Notes under the pieces: model-generated
Seen by the model: only the letters and a program-made list of their open reading frames with translations
Databases searched by the model: none
Told to the model about the DNA's origin: nothing
NCBI GenBank assembly: GCA_030704615.1
Contig: CM060733.1
Location: 4,464,001 to 4,528,000, forward strand
Direction of reading: 5' to 3'
Source of the DNA: Takakia lepidozioides
Taxonomy: Eukaryota > Streptophyta > Takakiopsida > Takakiales > Takakiaceae
DNA length: 64,000 nt
Translations under genes and position numbers: made by a program
In this document: positions 1-12,247 of the stretch, piece by piece
How the letters are laid out: each line of letters begins with the position of its first letter
How positions within the stretch are numbered: position 1 is the stretch's first letter

Positions 1-222
1 CGACAGGCAGCATAAACGGAAGCAGGACGTGCTCCTTGTCGAAGATTTCGCATCTTTGTCTCTGCAACTCTCTTTCTATCATTCTCTCCAAACGTTGCAG
101 TGAACTTGGACATGAATGCTTCAAAATTATATAGTAAATGCGATTTTTTTTCTAATAGCGGTGCAAACCAAGATATGGCAGTGCCTGATAGAAGGGTGCT
201 CACGAATCCCACTTGATTACCT

Positions 223-561
223 TCATCGGGGTAGCGTTGTGGATGTAGTCATAGGAACAGTCATATTCGTTGAACAAAACCGCAAAAATTTTGATCTCGT
301 CCCATCAAATTTCTCGGGCATGCTGATATTTGGTTCTCTCGTAATCTGATGAAGATGAACCGTTGCAGTAGGGACTCGTATGGTTGAAGATCCATTGTTC
401 GACTCCTTTAACTCTGAAATTTGTTGTTGCAAATTGTGGAGAACGTTGACAAGATCTTGAGACTGATCAGCTTGCACTTGGGTGGTAGTGGTATGAAGTT
501 CTTGCATCTGGAGCTGAAGACTCTGCAATGTGATGACCATTTCCGCAAATGTGTCTTCCAT
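223..561 (-). pseudogene. Ty3/gypsy gag N-terminal fragment
   Basis: This 112-codon ORF starts at an ATG just downstream of the candidate LTR and primer-binding site, where a gag start is expected. It opens with a predicted coiled coil rich in Gln and Leu (residues about 8-55). It then has the phrase MPEKFDGTRSKFLRF, typical of the start of the retrotransposon gag domain in plant Ty3/gypsy elements. After that the frame breaks into unrelated sequence, so the gag core is lost or frameshifted, and the rest of the element would lie left of the window. I infer a decayed Ty3/gypsy element on the minus strand. The family call rests on the KFDG motif and its position beside the LTR. Confidence 0.6.
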
Positions 562-599
562 CTTAACTAACTAAGGAACAAACTTTAGTCTCGCCAAAT

Positions 600-1266
600 T
601 GTCAAGGACGAGATCATGACTGAACACAAACAAGAGATCAGACTAGAGGTACAAGACTAGACAAGAAGTCAAGGTCGGCGTGGCCGAATGCATGGTGGAT
701 AAACATGAATCAAGATGATCTTTATAACAATGGACAAGAGTACAAGATACTGGAACTCAACTCGAATATTGGAATGCTGGAAATTGGACTGGGGTACCAG
801 ATACTGGAAACTGGACTAGAGTACTGGAAGCTGGACTGGAGTACTGGGACTGGGAACAAGAGTAGCTTGAACTTGTGTTGGCGAGACTGCAGAGCCCTAA
901 ACCCTAAACCCTAAACCCTAAGTGTCTAGTCTCGCCTCCTATATATACTGGCTACTAGGAGGTTCTCTAAAAGGCTTCCCCAACGGAGGTTTCTTGATAG
1001 AGAAGTTTCCAAGGTTAAACAAAGGTTTTTTGATGGAGAAGTTTCCTTAAACAAATGAGGTATCTTGATGGAGAAGTTTCCTCCAAAAGAAGCTCCTCAG
1101 CAGTTTCCCAAGTTACTCTCGGTAATTTGGTAAACTCCCGGTAACTTGGTAACTAATGGTAATTTATGGTAAATCATGGTAAATCACGGTAACTTTCGGT
1201 AACATGGTAATATGGTAACTTCTGGTATTTACTCCTGATAAGTTCTTTTGGGTTATGTCCGTAACA
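600..1266 (-). mobile_element. Candidate 5' LTR and PBS of the left-edge Ty3/gypsy element
   Basis: Read on the minus strand, this segment begins TGTTACGG (at 1266) and ends CTTGACA (at 600), so it has TG...CA ends. A TTTGGCGAGAC stretch at about 588-599 could be the primer-binding site, and the gag ATG follows at 561. Inside are degenerate direct repeats: GGTAA-rich units at 1115-1235, GATGGAGAAGTTTCC units at 995-1085 and ACTGGAA units at 765-855. It also holds a short run of CCCTAAA. No second LTR is visible, so the limits are inferred from the ends alone. Confidence 0.5.
895..920 (+). repeat. Interstitial plant-type telomere motif (CCCTAAA)
   Basis: About 3.7 head-to-tail copies of CCCTAAA lie inside the candidate LTR. 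This is the Arabidopsis-type telomere repeat. A stretch this short within a transposon is more likely part of the element than a former chromosome end. Confidence 0.85.
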
Positions 1267-1269
1267 CCA

Positions 1270-2378
1270 GCCGACAAAACTCTATTGCCAATCTTCCAGA
1301 GAAAGGCAGAGATTTAATTGGCCGTCCTCTGGGGAGCCCATACATGCTTCCACACAGCCTCCCAGTTCACAGAAAATGGCATGACGTTTAACCACTTGGC
1401 TGCCCATTTAGCTGTGGGGATGGTGAGCCCAAGCGAGAGGGAATAACCAACTGGGCAGTGTAGTTAAAGAAGGGAACACTCCTAGGCCAACTCCACTCCT
1501 TAGGATCGAATGGGAGATCCACCAGAGGGCATTTCCTGTACCCAAAGAGCCAAGAAGAACGTGCCCAAAAACCCGAATAGAGAAGAGGTGAGCTAAATGC
1601 CATGAAATAATAACGTTTAAAACAAGGCTCCCCGAACTCTGAACCCAAAAACTCAGACCATGACCAATATCTCAAGGAGCAGCAAAATGTAGGGGGAAGA
1701 CGATTCCTTGCATCCCTTCCAGGTCGGGAATCCAACCTGGAAATTCCCAAACAATGACCTCCAAGAATCTGGAATAGCAGCCAAAATAGTGCTCCAGGTG
1801 CGACGAGCTCGCTCAGCAGCAACATAGTGGATGACAAAATCAACACGTAAAGGACCTGTCAGGCTCCACACATTACCCACAGTAGCAATACCATGATGCT
1901 CCCAAGGAGCCCATCTTTTCAAGCAAGCATCCAGTCCGAGCTGCAACCCATTCCCAAACAAATGTTGACGAATTGTCTCATCCCTAGTAAAGGGGGGGGG
2001 GGGGGGATTGTGTGAGGTGAGTACGCACCTTCAGCCAATTATTCCAAATGGCAGGCCAAAGGTTGGAACCAACCTGAGACCTCTTGTTGGTAGATGTACC
2101 ATGAACTGCCCAATGTAAAGAGGGCCGCTAACAAGGGGAGGAGGAAGGAATGGAATTCATAATGTTGATCCTGATGAGGGAACTCCGAGGACCTGCAGAG
2201 TGTGGGGGAGCACGCGGAACCCATTTGGCAAGGAGTGCCGTGACTTGGGTCTCCGGATCCAGTAGGCCAAGCCCACCATCCTTCTTCTTAAGACAAAGTT
2301 GTTGCCACGAAACCTTAGCCCTACGGGTAGCATCGACCGATCCTCTTTAGAATAAAGAGGAGCCAACAAACTCAAGAA
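1270..2378 (-). pseudogene. LINE reverse transcriptase, C-terminal remnant
   Basis: Translating the minus strand from about 2340 gives RRAKVSWQQLCLKKKDGG followed by LGLLDPETQVTALLAKW. This is the hallmark segment of plant LINE reverse transcriptases after the catalytic palm (VSWxxVCLPKxxGGLGLxxxxxxNxALLAKW). Further downstream the coding trace continues in broken frames. The stretch at about 1660-1960 (PLRVDFVIHY..ARRTW..PDSW) resembles the region before the zf-RVT domain. A poly-G run at about 1990-2005 interrupts it. The palm itself is missing, so this is a fragment. It may belong to the same LINE family as the element at the right edge, but the two overlap in no shared segment here. Confidence 0.7.
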
Positions 2379-2564
2379 ATCTATTTACTTTATTAAAATA
2401 TGTTAAGTTGCACTGAAGAAATAATTTATGGTTTTAGGAAGTTATTGAAATTGTCTACCCTCTGACCTTGTTGGATGAAAAATCTCATATACATGTTTGT
2501 CTCATCCGTTCATTGCGTTCTCCAGAATCTAGATGTAGGGCCGACATGTGCAGTACCCTGCCAA

Positions 2565-2645
2565 CCAAGTTGTAGCCTAGTGGTAATGGACACATACCTA
2601 CCACTAGAAGTGATGGTGGATTCAATGAGTATTGTACTAATATCA
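2565..2645 (+). repeat. Possible tRNA-derived SINE head
   Basis: TAGCCTAGTGGTAATGG fits a Pol III A box, and about 45 bases on GTGGATTCAATGAG partly fits a B box. No full tRNA cloverleaf can be drawn. The flanking DNA contains GGTAC/CTGGTA motifs also seen elsewhere in the window. Confidence 0.3.
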
Positions 2646-4609
2646 AAAAAATTCGATACCATGCTGGTACTGATATACAGTTATGGACTAAATCGAAGAC
2701 CGAACATATCATCATGGTACATATTCTTCATTCTTTCAAAAATCAGTCTGGGAAGGTTATTGGGGCCAACATGTTTAAAACCACACTATGAAACTAAGGC
2801 TGGTCTGGTTGCACATACCGTAACCGGTTTTGGTGTCTTATTATGGTGCTTTTTCAGGTTTTTCCCTGAACGTTATTGGCTGATCCTGTCTCATAACGCG
2901 TCACCGCGAAGCTACTAATATAGACCATTAGATCGTCGCATATATGTGTCATATCTACGGCCCATATCCAGTAGATCACAGCCGTTTGTAGTTATATTGA
3001 TCAACGGTGGGAAGACACCGGTTACGCTCTGGAACGGGTCCGGTGGAGCCCTACCGGAACGCAGGCTCGCCACGTTCCTAGGTGGAACGGCCCTGCCCGT
3101 TCCATAGTAGGCGCAGTCCTATATACCGGTACAACACTGGTTCAATTCACCTATTGGTGTCACAAAGGTGTCCAGTGTCCGCCGGAACAGGCCGGAAGGC
3201 AGTAGCCCTTCCGGGTCAAGAGACACCATAATTTATGCTTCCTTCCTTACTATATTGGTATGCACAACCTCGGATGTACATCCATCCAGCATTCATCTCA
3301 CAGATGGTGGATGAAATGCGTGGAATAGATGTGGCATGAAGAGTTACGTTAACAGCGAAAATTTAGAGTGGCAGACCGACCAAGTGTCGTGGTCTGCAAC
3401 ACTCGAAGGCTCGGCGACCTGCTCTCCCGCTTCATCGCCACAGCTGATCGCTTTCGCTCATTTCTTGCTCACTGTGTAAGTGTGAGTGCGTGGTGTGAGC
3501 GGGAGATGGAGGATTTAAATCTTATTTTCTGTGATGCTCCCTGTTTTGAGACCTTTGCGGATTCATACAAATGAGGTTTGATCCTCTTAGTTTCTTTTGG
3601 AGGAGAGGGAGCAGCGTTGTTGGAATACCTGGAGCTTTTGAATAGAGCTGAAATCGAGAGGGATCTGGCATCTGTATAATTTTTATAAAATTTTCTGGAG
3701 GGATGGACGGCCGCATGTTTGCGGCTAGGGTGCCAAAGTCAGGTCAAAAGCAGCTCGGCGGCTTCTAGGCAATTGTAGTTCGTGGGAAGGATTCACCCAC
3801 GCGAGCCATAAGCCAACCTGGTGCGGCCTGTTATGAAGAGGATAAATGATGGAAGGGCATTTTCGCACCGGTCGCTGTGCTTACACGGAATCTCGTCGGC
3901 AAAAAACGCTTCAATCCGTTGCGAGGGAAAGATGTTGCGTCAGCTCTCTGTGTAGCTTAAGTAATCTACACGCAACGAAGGGTAATGATCTGTAACATAG
4001 AAAATCTATTACTTTGCTCTCCGAACATAAAGTCTGTGCAAGGATAATGCGTATTTGCTTGTCTCTCAATTCTCTGTGCGTGTGTAGAATTACGCGCTGA
4101 AAATCCCTTAGGTCAGTTTGCTATGTACCCTGATTCTCCCCGGTACACCGTCCAATATAGAGGGAGTCTAATTTTCGCCACCTGAAAGTACAACTTAGGG
4201 GAGTTGGGTGCAACAAGGCATGTGACAGTCCATACACCGAGGTCTCAATTTGTTACTCGAAGAGTCTAGGATTTCGTGGACTAATTGGTGCTGTATTTTT
4301 CCGGCAGTATCTTTGCACTTCAGCTTCATGTTAAGTTCGAGACGATTTAGGGCTGTATTCCTTTTGCCTGGGCACTTGGTGATGTCCAACTGTAAGAGCA
4401 GTGCAGACCTGAAGGAGCTGAAGAGCAGCACGGAGTATATTATATTGGCTCTTGGGTCATTTGAATATTAGCCATTTTACAACAGGATCCCTGTCTTTCT
4501 TCTGGATATTCGATTGGAAGCGGTTTCTTGAGAATTCAAGGATATTTCTCTCCTCTTAAACAGACCTGGTACTACTGATCAAGGTATTCGAGCAATTTAG
4601 TACTTAAAA
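2646..4609. other. Intergenic; upstream region of the two-pore channel gene
   Basis: No convincing gene is seen. The stretch at 3000-3240 is rich in short GGAACG/CCGG motifs. A 68-codon ORF at 3368-3574 has no recognisable motif. The last kilobase before 4610 should hold the promoter and 5' UTR of the two-pore channel gene, but I see no clear TATA box. Confidence 0.5.
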
Positions 4610-7600
4610 ATGAGGAAAAAATTGAGGAGGAGGAGTACTCTGCCAGAGATACAGGAGGAAGGGTTGTTAACCCCCCTTCGACGCGGAACATCATACTCAA
4701 CATATGCACATAACTTGGAAATAAAAAGGTTTCATGACTTGGAGGCAGGGTCAGACTTTCACCTTACTTCACATGTGGAGATGGCAGCTGCTCTCGTTGA
4801 TCAGGTAAGCCATCATTCAATTGCCACATCCCTTGCTTTCCCTGGTACTGATGTGCCTTTCTTCCATCTCCATGTGTAATTAACTTTCCTTCTCCCAAGG
4901 ATGATTTGAGAAAGCAGTCTTTTTCTGCCTTAAGACTACCAGACACGCGTAATTTTTTTCAAGAATAAACCTGGCATTGCTTCATCAGCAAATTATGTCT
5001 GCCGTCCAATTAGAATCATTCCATTCTCTTCCAATCAGAAAGTCATCCTGTGCAGTACTACAAGTGGACCATTCTAAGTTTTTTTCCTAAACTGAGTCAC
5101 TACCACTGAAAACTATCTATCTGGCGTCTTTCCAACACATGGCTCTAACAGATGCCGCCTGTCCATTTGTCACAACCTACTTACCCCATCATAGCGTAAT
5201 TAACATAATATTTTATGGGATTTATTTGAGATTATGCTGAACCTACACTTTTAGAGCTAAAGGTGCTGTGGTGGATAATGAAGTGAATGGTGGTCTGGGG
5301 ACGGTTTGAGGGGAGCTGTGCAGGCAATGCAGGGCCGATGGATGCCTCTGGCAGTGGTGTTCCACAAGGACTACCCAAGTGCAAAACGAGCTTTTTTACA
5401 CTACCACCAACTTTTCCTTGCGAGAGGCATTGTGTATTTTGTACTCATGATCTTACTATTCTTCGAGGTCAGCACCAGTGTAACTTCTAGAAAGAGAGAT
5501 GTACTCATTGAGCATTTTCTGCTTACTCTTGCAACATACAATTGGAGGGTATAGTTCCTATGGGATGAAACTCAACACACATTATAGCTGATTGCTCTCA
5601 CCAAGTTGAGTTACTGGGATTTGAATTTTGATTGAAGGGCTTGCATATCATCAGACAGTATGATTCTGATTTGGCACTGCTACTGGAGCTGTGGACCAAA
5701 TGTGATGACATGATGCTGTGGTTGCAGTGGCAGTCATACTGCAGATGGGAAGGGCATTCCAGGCAGTGTGTGTCTGTGTGACAGAGAGCAGATGTTAGTA
5801 CCCCGAAAAGTTTGGCAGTTAGGCCATTTGTTTGAATGTGATATCTTCACTCAACTTTGTAAGTAGTATTTTCGATAGTCTATGACCATTTTCTGATCCA
5901 CTTTTCAGTTGTGGTTTGTCTAGATTCCAGCGTGGTGCTCTGTGAATTCATCAACCCCTTGTGAAGATCGGCAAAAGTATCCTCTCAGTGGTTTACCATA
6001 CATCCAACCATGGATTTCTCTTACAATTGAGGTATGCAGATGCAGTGCCTGTAAACTCTAGAGTGCGTATTTCAGTGTCTTCTAAACAAATTCACGGCTA
6101 TCAGAGTCTTCCATGAAAGTCTACTTTTCATCTTAAAGGTCCACTATTCCATCTCTGAGTTCTTCCATTCTCTTTGCAAGTCTATGTGAGCTGAACAAGG
6201 GGGTCAAATTCAGGTTGTTATGTAAAACGCATGATGGGTTGATGTCTGGCAGATAGTGTGTCTCCTGCTTCTGGTGTGGTCAGTGGGGTTGCAGTGGTAT
6301 TTCATGAATGCCAGCTTCTGGGAGAATCGCGTGGGAGTCTATAAGGTACCCCTTTCAAGGCCTATGTGGTTCAGCATAATTTTCTACATTGTGTGCCTCT
6401 CATCAAAGGGAACTGTCTGAGTTAATTCTCACATCATATAAGGATGAGTGTCAGATGTTGTTTTACATGTTTGTCCATGTGTATTTTCACCCGGCATGGT
6501 GATTGTGGTTGTACTAGTAGAGGGAGTCTTCCATGGTTGTATTGGCTCCCGTCATTTTGACAGTTACTATATCCGTCCCTATCTTCTACTCTCCTGAGGT
6601 TAGGGACAGACTAATGAACGTGAGGCTATTGCAAGCAGGGCCTCATATTATGCTTTTATCTTAGTGAACCCAGCCCCAAAAGAGGCACTACCCACAAGGG
6701 GAAGAAGCTTTTATTTACGCCGAGTTCAGACAGTGTCATCTCTCTCCTTCCTCTCTGCTTTTGTCTGTTTGTATGTTGAGGAGCTTGAATCTGTGGAAGT
6801 GTTCTCATGTTAATGATGTCCAATGCTGGCATTAATGCCCTGTTGGTTCATTGGACATTGGAACTGGGTGTTCCCACCAGTTGTTCAGAGGACTTGGCAA
6901 GGTCTGAACCAAAGGGGTGGGGCAGGTGGTCTTGCTGTCAGCAATGACGCTCGCTGTCTCTGCATCAGCTGCAGGCGTAGCTGAACCTCAAGGCATCAAG
7001 CTCTCCATGTACTTGCGCATCCTTATCCCCATTGTCTTCAGCAGGTACCTTCCTTACCAACTTGTTTAGCTTCGTAAATTGAACAATTTGGATCCTCTTA
7101 GCACTGTGAAGAGATATTTACACGAGTCACAATCTCAGAGAGATAACAATTTCTTGACCCAAGAGTACAAAGTACCAAGAGTGAAGTATGTGTTAAACAA
7201 GAAATGCCCCTGGGTCTCATGGAATTCCAACATTGCATTGGATGGTTGGCCAGCTCTATCTCTTGTGTGAAAATGTTGCTTGGAAATGCACCTCTTCCAA
7301 AGGTATTCTTGTCAGGCTTCCAGATCTACTGATTGGAATGAATGTTCCTTTTTAGACCCAACATGCTAATTGTGGGCTGTATAGACACATCTCGACATCT
7401 TCCGCTGATGGTGGCTAACACTTAACCCTTCCAAGTTCAAAGATGGATCTTTTGGTGGGGGTGCGGTATGCACATGGCCTGGCTTTTGTAAACAGTTGGC
7501 TATCATCTTGTCTATTGGAACAGATCAATACGTGGTTGCTTCAGGATGACGCTGCGTATCGTGCACACGTTCATGGACATTACGGTGTCGTCCTCACCTT

Positions 7601-10600
7601 CACTCTTGTTTATGATGGGTACTATCTTAGCCTAATCAAATATGTCAGGTGTTTCTCCTGTTAGGGTTTCTGACACATTATCGGGATGAGGGGGAATATT
7701 ATTTGCGTTGTAGTACCTATCACAGAGCATCTACCGGGTGTGCTGCCATACTTGACTAGCAGGCAGATGCATATTGCAAGTTCTTAGTGACAACATAGAA
7801 GTGTAGGATCAGTGGGCCTGGGTGCAGTAAATTCAGGCGTACTTCTGTGCAGTTTCACCTCGCTGATGTGTGTTGCAAAATTCCATCTAGTCACATTTAA
7901 TTTCTGATTTGATGTCAAACCTTGATAAGACGGGACATAAGCGTGTTTTGGTTTGTTAAAAACAAGCATTGAAAAAGAATGTAATGTGCAGTTTCTGATT
8001 CTTCTCGTGTACTGATGAAAGACACTGATCTTTTGAGTCAATCTCTGATCTGTGTCCCCTGAATCCCACAAACCTAGATGTGCAGGATGGGGTCGCTCTC
8101 TTGACACGATCCAATGGAGCTGAATATTCCTACATCAGTGACTAAGAGTTCCCAGCATCAGTATAACCTTTCCAGCTTCATGATGTTTGGTCTTACACAG
8201 GCTTTGTGGTGCATAGGTGTTGGTGGTACTGTTTGTGTTGCTCTCGGCGTGGCTTGCAACTGTAATATTCTCTGGCACCACAGCTGAATTCACGGACTTT
8301 GGCACCTCGCTGCTGAATCTGTTTGTGCTGTTGACTACTGCAAATAATCCAAGTGTCTGGGCAGCAACATACAGAGCCAATCGATCCGCTTTTTTCTTCT
8401 TCTTCACATATCTGGTCGTTGGGCTCTTTTTTCTCATGAATCTGGTTTTCTCTGTCATCTACAGCAATTACAAAGCTCAGGTACTTTGCACTCACAAAGT
8501 GCTTGAATGACTCACATGGTATGTGCAGTTTCTAGCAGCTTAATTGTTTGGTTGGAAAGTGTGCATTCATGAGTGGTGGATGGAGGACACCTGCTTCATC
8601 TTGAAGAGTAGGAAAGAGAAAAACATTAAAGATAGTAGGTTCAGAGCTGTAGGACATCTTGAGCCTTGCAATGGCTGTCATTGGGAACAGATGATAATGA
8701 ATGTAACTGTAACTCGAATGCAACTGACCATCATTATTGTTACTGCATATGGTTTGTAGATGGCTGTTGAAGTTGCAAAACGGATAACCTCAAGACAAGG
8801 GAATCTGAGGGCAGCCTTCAGTCTGTTGGACACTCGGCATCAGGAATGGATTGATGGTGCCACAATGATTGCCCTTTTTCTTGCCATTGGTCGTTACAGG
8901 TTAGTACTGCTCACTTCTACAGTGGTTATCCTACCTGTTTGAAGTATGGAACTATGTCTGCTCTTTCCTATGTTTGCATGCACAAAAATGTTCTTGTATG
9001 TAGTTTCTCCCCTCATTCTACTGGTTGGTTTGGGGCAACAAGCATTCACCAAGAAATTTTGATTAGTACCACATTTACTTCAAGCAGGCATATTCCTGAT
9101 GTTCGGGGACGGACTAGTCGGCTTTTCTTGGCCCTCAACAAGCGGGGCGATTTCAAGATCTGGTCGGATGAATTTGAGGAGCTCTGTGATGTTATTGCAA
9201 AAGAGGTGGAGCGACAACCCAACGCTGCACTGCTAAGGAGGCGTAGCAGCAGGACAGACATGCAATTTGTGAAGCATCCATTCTATGCATATGTCATATG
9301 GGCGTTGACTCTTTCCTCTCTAGCAGTGGCTGTCGCTCAGCTAAATGTATGGACTCTGCAATCCTTTGAAACCCCTTGCCGTTTTCCTACTACTAGTTTT
9401 GAGTGCATTTGTATTAAGTGCTTAATACTGATGAGCATTTGGAAGTCTAGGAAAAACTTGTCAGACCTGCAATGACATGGCAAACCGGACTCATGGATCA
9501 TTTATGTCATACCAAGGTTGCTGGACCTGGATGGATGACAATTTTTGTTGTATTACAACTAAGGATTAGCCATTGTTGCATTTGCAGTACATGTACAATA
9601 ACTTGTGACGAATATCTCTTTACGTGTTACCTGAATTTGAACCCCCTTACTCTTCCCTGCTCAATGTCTCTGTAAATCAAGTGGATACGCAACAAACTAT
9701 ATCTTTTGCCCATAATGGTTCATGACTATCTCCGAAATGTGCTCAAAGCAGGATTACAGAACTGGCTTGTTCATTTTCTTGGATGTAAGCCATTCTGGCA
9801 GCACTGCTATTAATCACAAGCAATGACTCTGCTGGTGCAGGTGTCTGGGACCGCAAACACTCTGTTACTGAGTCTTGGGTTTCTCTTCGGTATGTATCTC
9901 TTATATGATGCTAGGGTCAGCTAAACTAGTCTGTTGTCAGAGTGGCATTCACAGCATTGAGTTCAATGGATTGGTCTACGTGGATACTTAGATAACGCTT
10001 TTGTTCAAGGAAGGCCGGAATTGACATGCATGAATCTTCATGCCCTTTTAGTAGACAAATATGTGTTTAGCTGCCAGCCTTCGTCAACCATTGGTGTTGG
10101 ACTTCTTAATTTCAGATTCTGTGTCTGTTGTTAGTATCTGTCAGGGTGCCAGAAGATTGGGTTATTTGTCTGGCTGCTGGAGCACGTAACTAATGCTGTT
10201 GTGGTTGGAATAAGCCAAACTGGCGATGGGACTCTGGGTGTCAAATCTGATTCCCAGAATTTTATGGGCTCAATGTTGGGAACTTTCTGCATGAGGCAAA
10301 ACCTGCCAGTTTCTCAGACCATGAAGTACCTGACAACACTGGTGTCAATCGATTCCATGCGTTGAATGTGCAGGCTGGATCTTTGTGCTGGATGCCACCC
10401 TCAAGTTGTGTGTGCTAGGATGGAAGTCCTACTGGCGTAGTAACATGAACCGATTTGATTTTGTGGTCACTCTACTGATTGTGGCTGCTCACATGCTGTC
10501 CCTTCTGTATGAAGAAGTCCGCAACTGGTAAATATCTCTCTCTTGCTCTCCCTCATCCAACCTTTTCCTCCTGTTATATCAGCTTCTCTACTTTTTTTCT

Positions 10601-12247
10601 TTAATGTTCAGTTGAGGTTGAATGTAACAGGGACTGTCCTTATTGGTACGAGCAAAGGCTGACAGATGACAGGCAAAGTCAAAGGCTGTAGGGGAAGAAA
10701 GAGGAATTTCTTATGTTCTTAAGAGGCCCCTTGTGAACATTATAAACTTGGGTCATCCTCTCTCTCTCTCTCTCACACACACACAGCAGATTGATGCTTG
10801 TGTGAAGGGATTTCTAGAGGATATCTGGAAAACCCGGATTAATTCTATAAATGAAGGTAAGTCTTACTACCAACGTCAGCCCCTGACAGAGGTAGGTTCT
10901 GTCCCTTTTGTTCCCGCTCAAACTGGGCGCGGGGTCAATGGCCACAAGGCTACGGCAAACAACGTCTTATGAGTACAATCTCTCTCTCTGGTAGGGGTCC
11001 ATACCAATGTAAGTTCCACTACTGGAGTGAGTCGCTTACAAAGGTAGTGTCTGTTCCCTTTTGCTTCGCCCAAACTGGGCGTAGGGTCTATGGCCACAAG
11101 GCTACGGCAAACTACATCTTATGATACATCTCTCTGGTATGGCCACAACACTAAGGTAAACGACATCTTATATTACATTATTCTCTCTCTCTGGTGTGGA
11201 CATGATACATTCCTGTCTTTCTTGTTATCAGTTTTATGGTTCACTCTACTGCTCTCCGTCCCTTGGGACCGCAGGGCCTTCTGGAGACGTAGTAAAAGTT
11301 CTTTTGTCCTCCGCCAAACCAGTACAGGATCTATGGCCACAAGGCTATTGCAAGCAATGTCCATTTAGTAAACCATCCTCATTCCCACCTCCCCTTCCCT
11401 CCTGACCCCTTTCCTCTACTTCGACTTGCTGTGGATGTTATAAGGTTGCTTCCTTTCTTTCTCCCTTAGTCTTGGGCAGAGGCCCGAGGATCCAAATTGT
11501 TGGGCAGCTTACCTGCATTGTCTTTACCAACTAAAAGGTGTATCATGAGGTGTCTCATGACACTGGGCTATCTATGAGCTTTTTTCTTTTGTCTTAGTTG
11601 TGGATAGTTTAACTCTCTTGGTTGTCATTTTTTTCTGCAGGGGGTCTTTTCTACTGATTGTGCGAAGTTTCCGGGCACTTGCACTTGTGACCCTGATTAC
11701 AAGGTGGCGCTTAATAGCCCAAACACTGGTACATGTGATTCCAGCCACAGCCCCGATACTGACCCTCCAGTTCCTTGTTTGCTCTCTGTTCTCCCTCCTT
11801 GGTATGCATCTGTTTGGGGGACTGGTATATGAAGGCAACCCTGTCTTGGAAGGCACTGAGTATGCTGGACTCGGGTTCTTTCCTTTCAATTACAACGACT
11901 ATGCATCGGCCATGGCTACTTCCTTCAACCTGTGTGTGGTAAACAAGTGGTATGTGATCATGGATGCCTATGCTGTGGCTACTGGGAGCCGATGGTCCCG
12001 CATGTACTTCATAGCGTTCTGGGCTATTGCAGTTGCATTCACATTGAATGTGGTCGTTGCGTTTTTTGCTGAGGCCTTCACCAGCCAAATGGAGAAAGCA
12101 GAGCAGGCTAAAGCCCGACAGCGGCAGCGCATCAGTGAGGGACTGACTGGGGCTCTAGTGAGGCAGAAATCAGGTAGATCGCCCTTCCGACAAACAAAAT
12201 CTTTGTCTTACTATGATCTGTATGAAGACATAGTAAGAAAAAGTTAA
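4610..12247 (+). CDS. TPC: Two-pore cation channel (TPC), 12 exons
   Basis: The product is a vacuolar or endolysosomal cation channel with two six-helix domains. Exons, set by GT-AG sites, phase and similarity to plant TPC1: 4610-4804, 5324-5467, 5924-6031, 6253-6345, 6926-7044, 7545 to about 7618, 8217-8480, 8760-8899, 9088-9346, 9841-9889, 10374-10527, 11641-12247. The product is about 734 aa, close to plant TPC1. In order it shows VEMAAALVDQ (N-terminal motif), S1 ending FFEIPAWC, S4 of domain I (MYLRILIPIVFSR), filter I LTTANNPSVW, EF hand 1 (DTRHQEWIDGAT, degenerate), EF hand 2 (NKRGDFKIWSDE), domain II with NRFDFVV, S4 (LLIVRSFRALAL) and filter II CVVNKWYV. The exon 6/7 junction is off by one base in phase with canonical sites. 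The filter II sequence looks more like animal or type-2 plant TPCs than angiosperm TPC1. Confidence 0.93.
10880..11370 (+). repeat. Degenerate direct repeats in the last TPC intron
   Basis: A unit of about 85 bases contains TCTGTCCCTTTTG, AAACTGGGCG, GGCCACAAGGCTACGGCAA and a CTCTCTCT tail. It occurs about three times (near 10895-10990, 11045-11135 and 11255-11370) inside intron 11, with a weaker trace near 11140-11200. A CT/CA microsatellite lies at 10755-10785. The sequence may be a short non-autonomous element that duplicated in place. Confidence 0.6.

Noticed and set aside
895-920. Chromosome end or old telomere fusion
   Set aside because: Fewer than four copies, inside an apparent LTR.
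1388-1961. Independent minus-strand protein gene
   Set aside because: It is better explained as the broken C-terminal part of the LINE whose RT motif lies at 2240-2340.
4764-4946. Antisense ORFs over TPC, EGY3, GDSL and GST exons
   Set aside because: They are shadows of the real exons with no motif of their own.
6480-6600. Candidate TPC exon reading VIVVVLVEGVFHGCIG
   Set aside because: It resembles an S3 helix, but it lacks a proper acceptor and ends in a stop. The 6926-7044 exon fits S3-S4 with correct phase on both sides.
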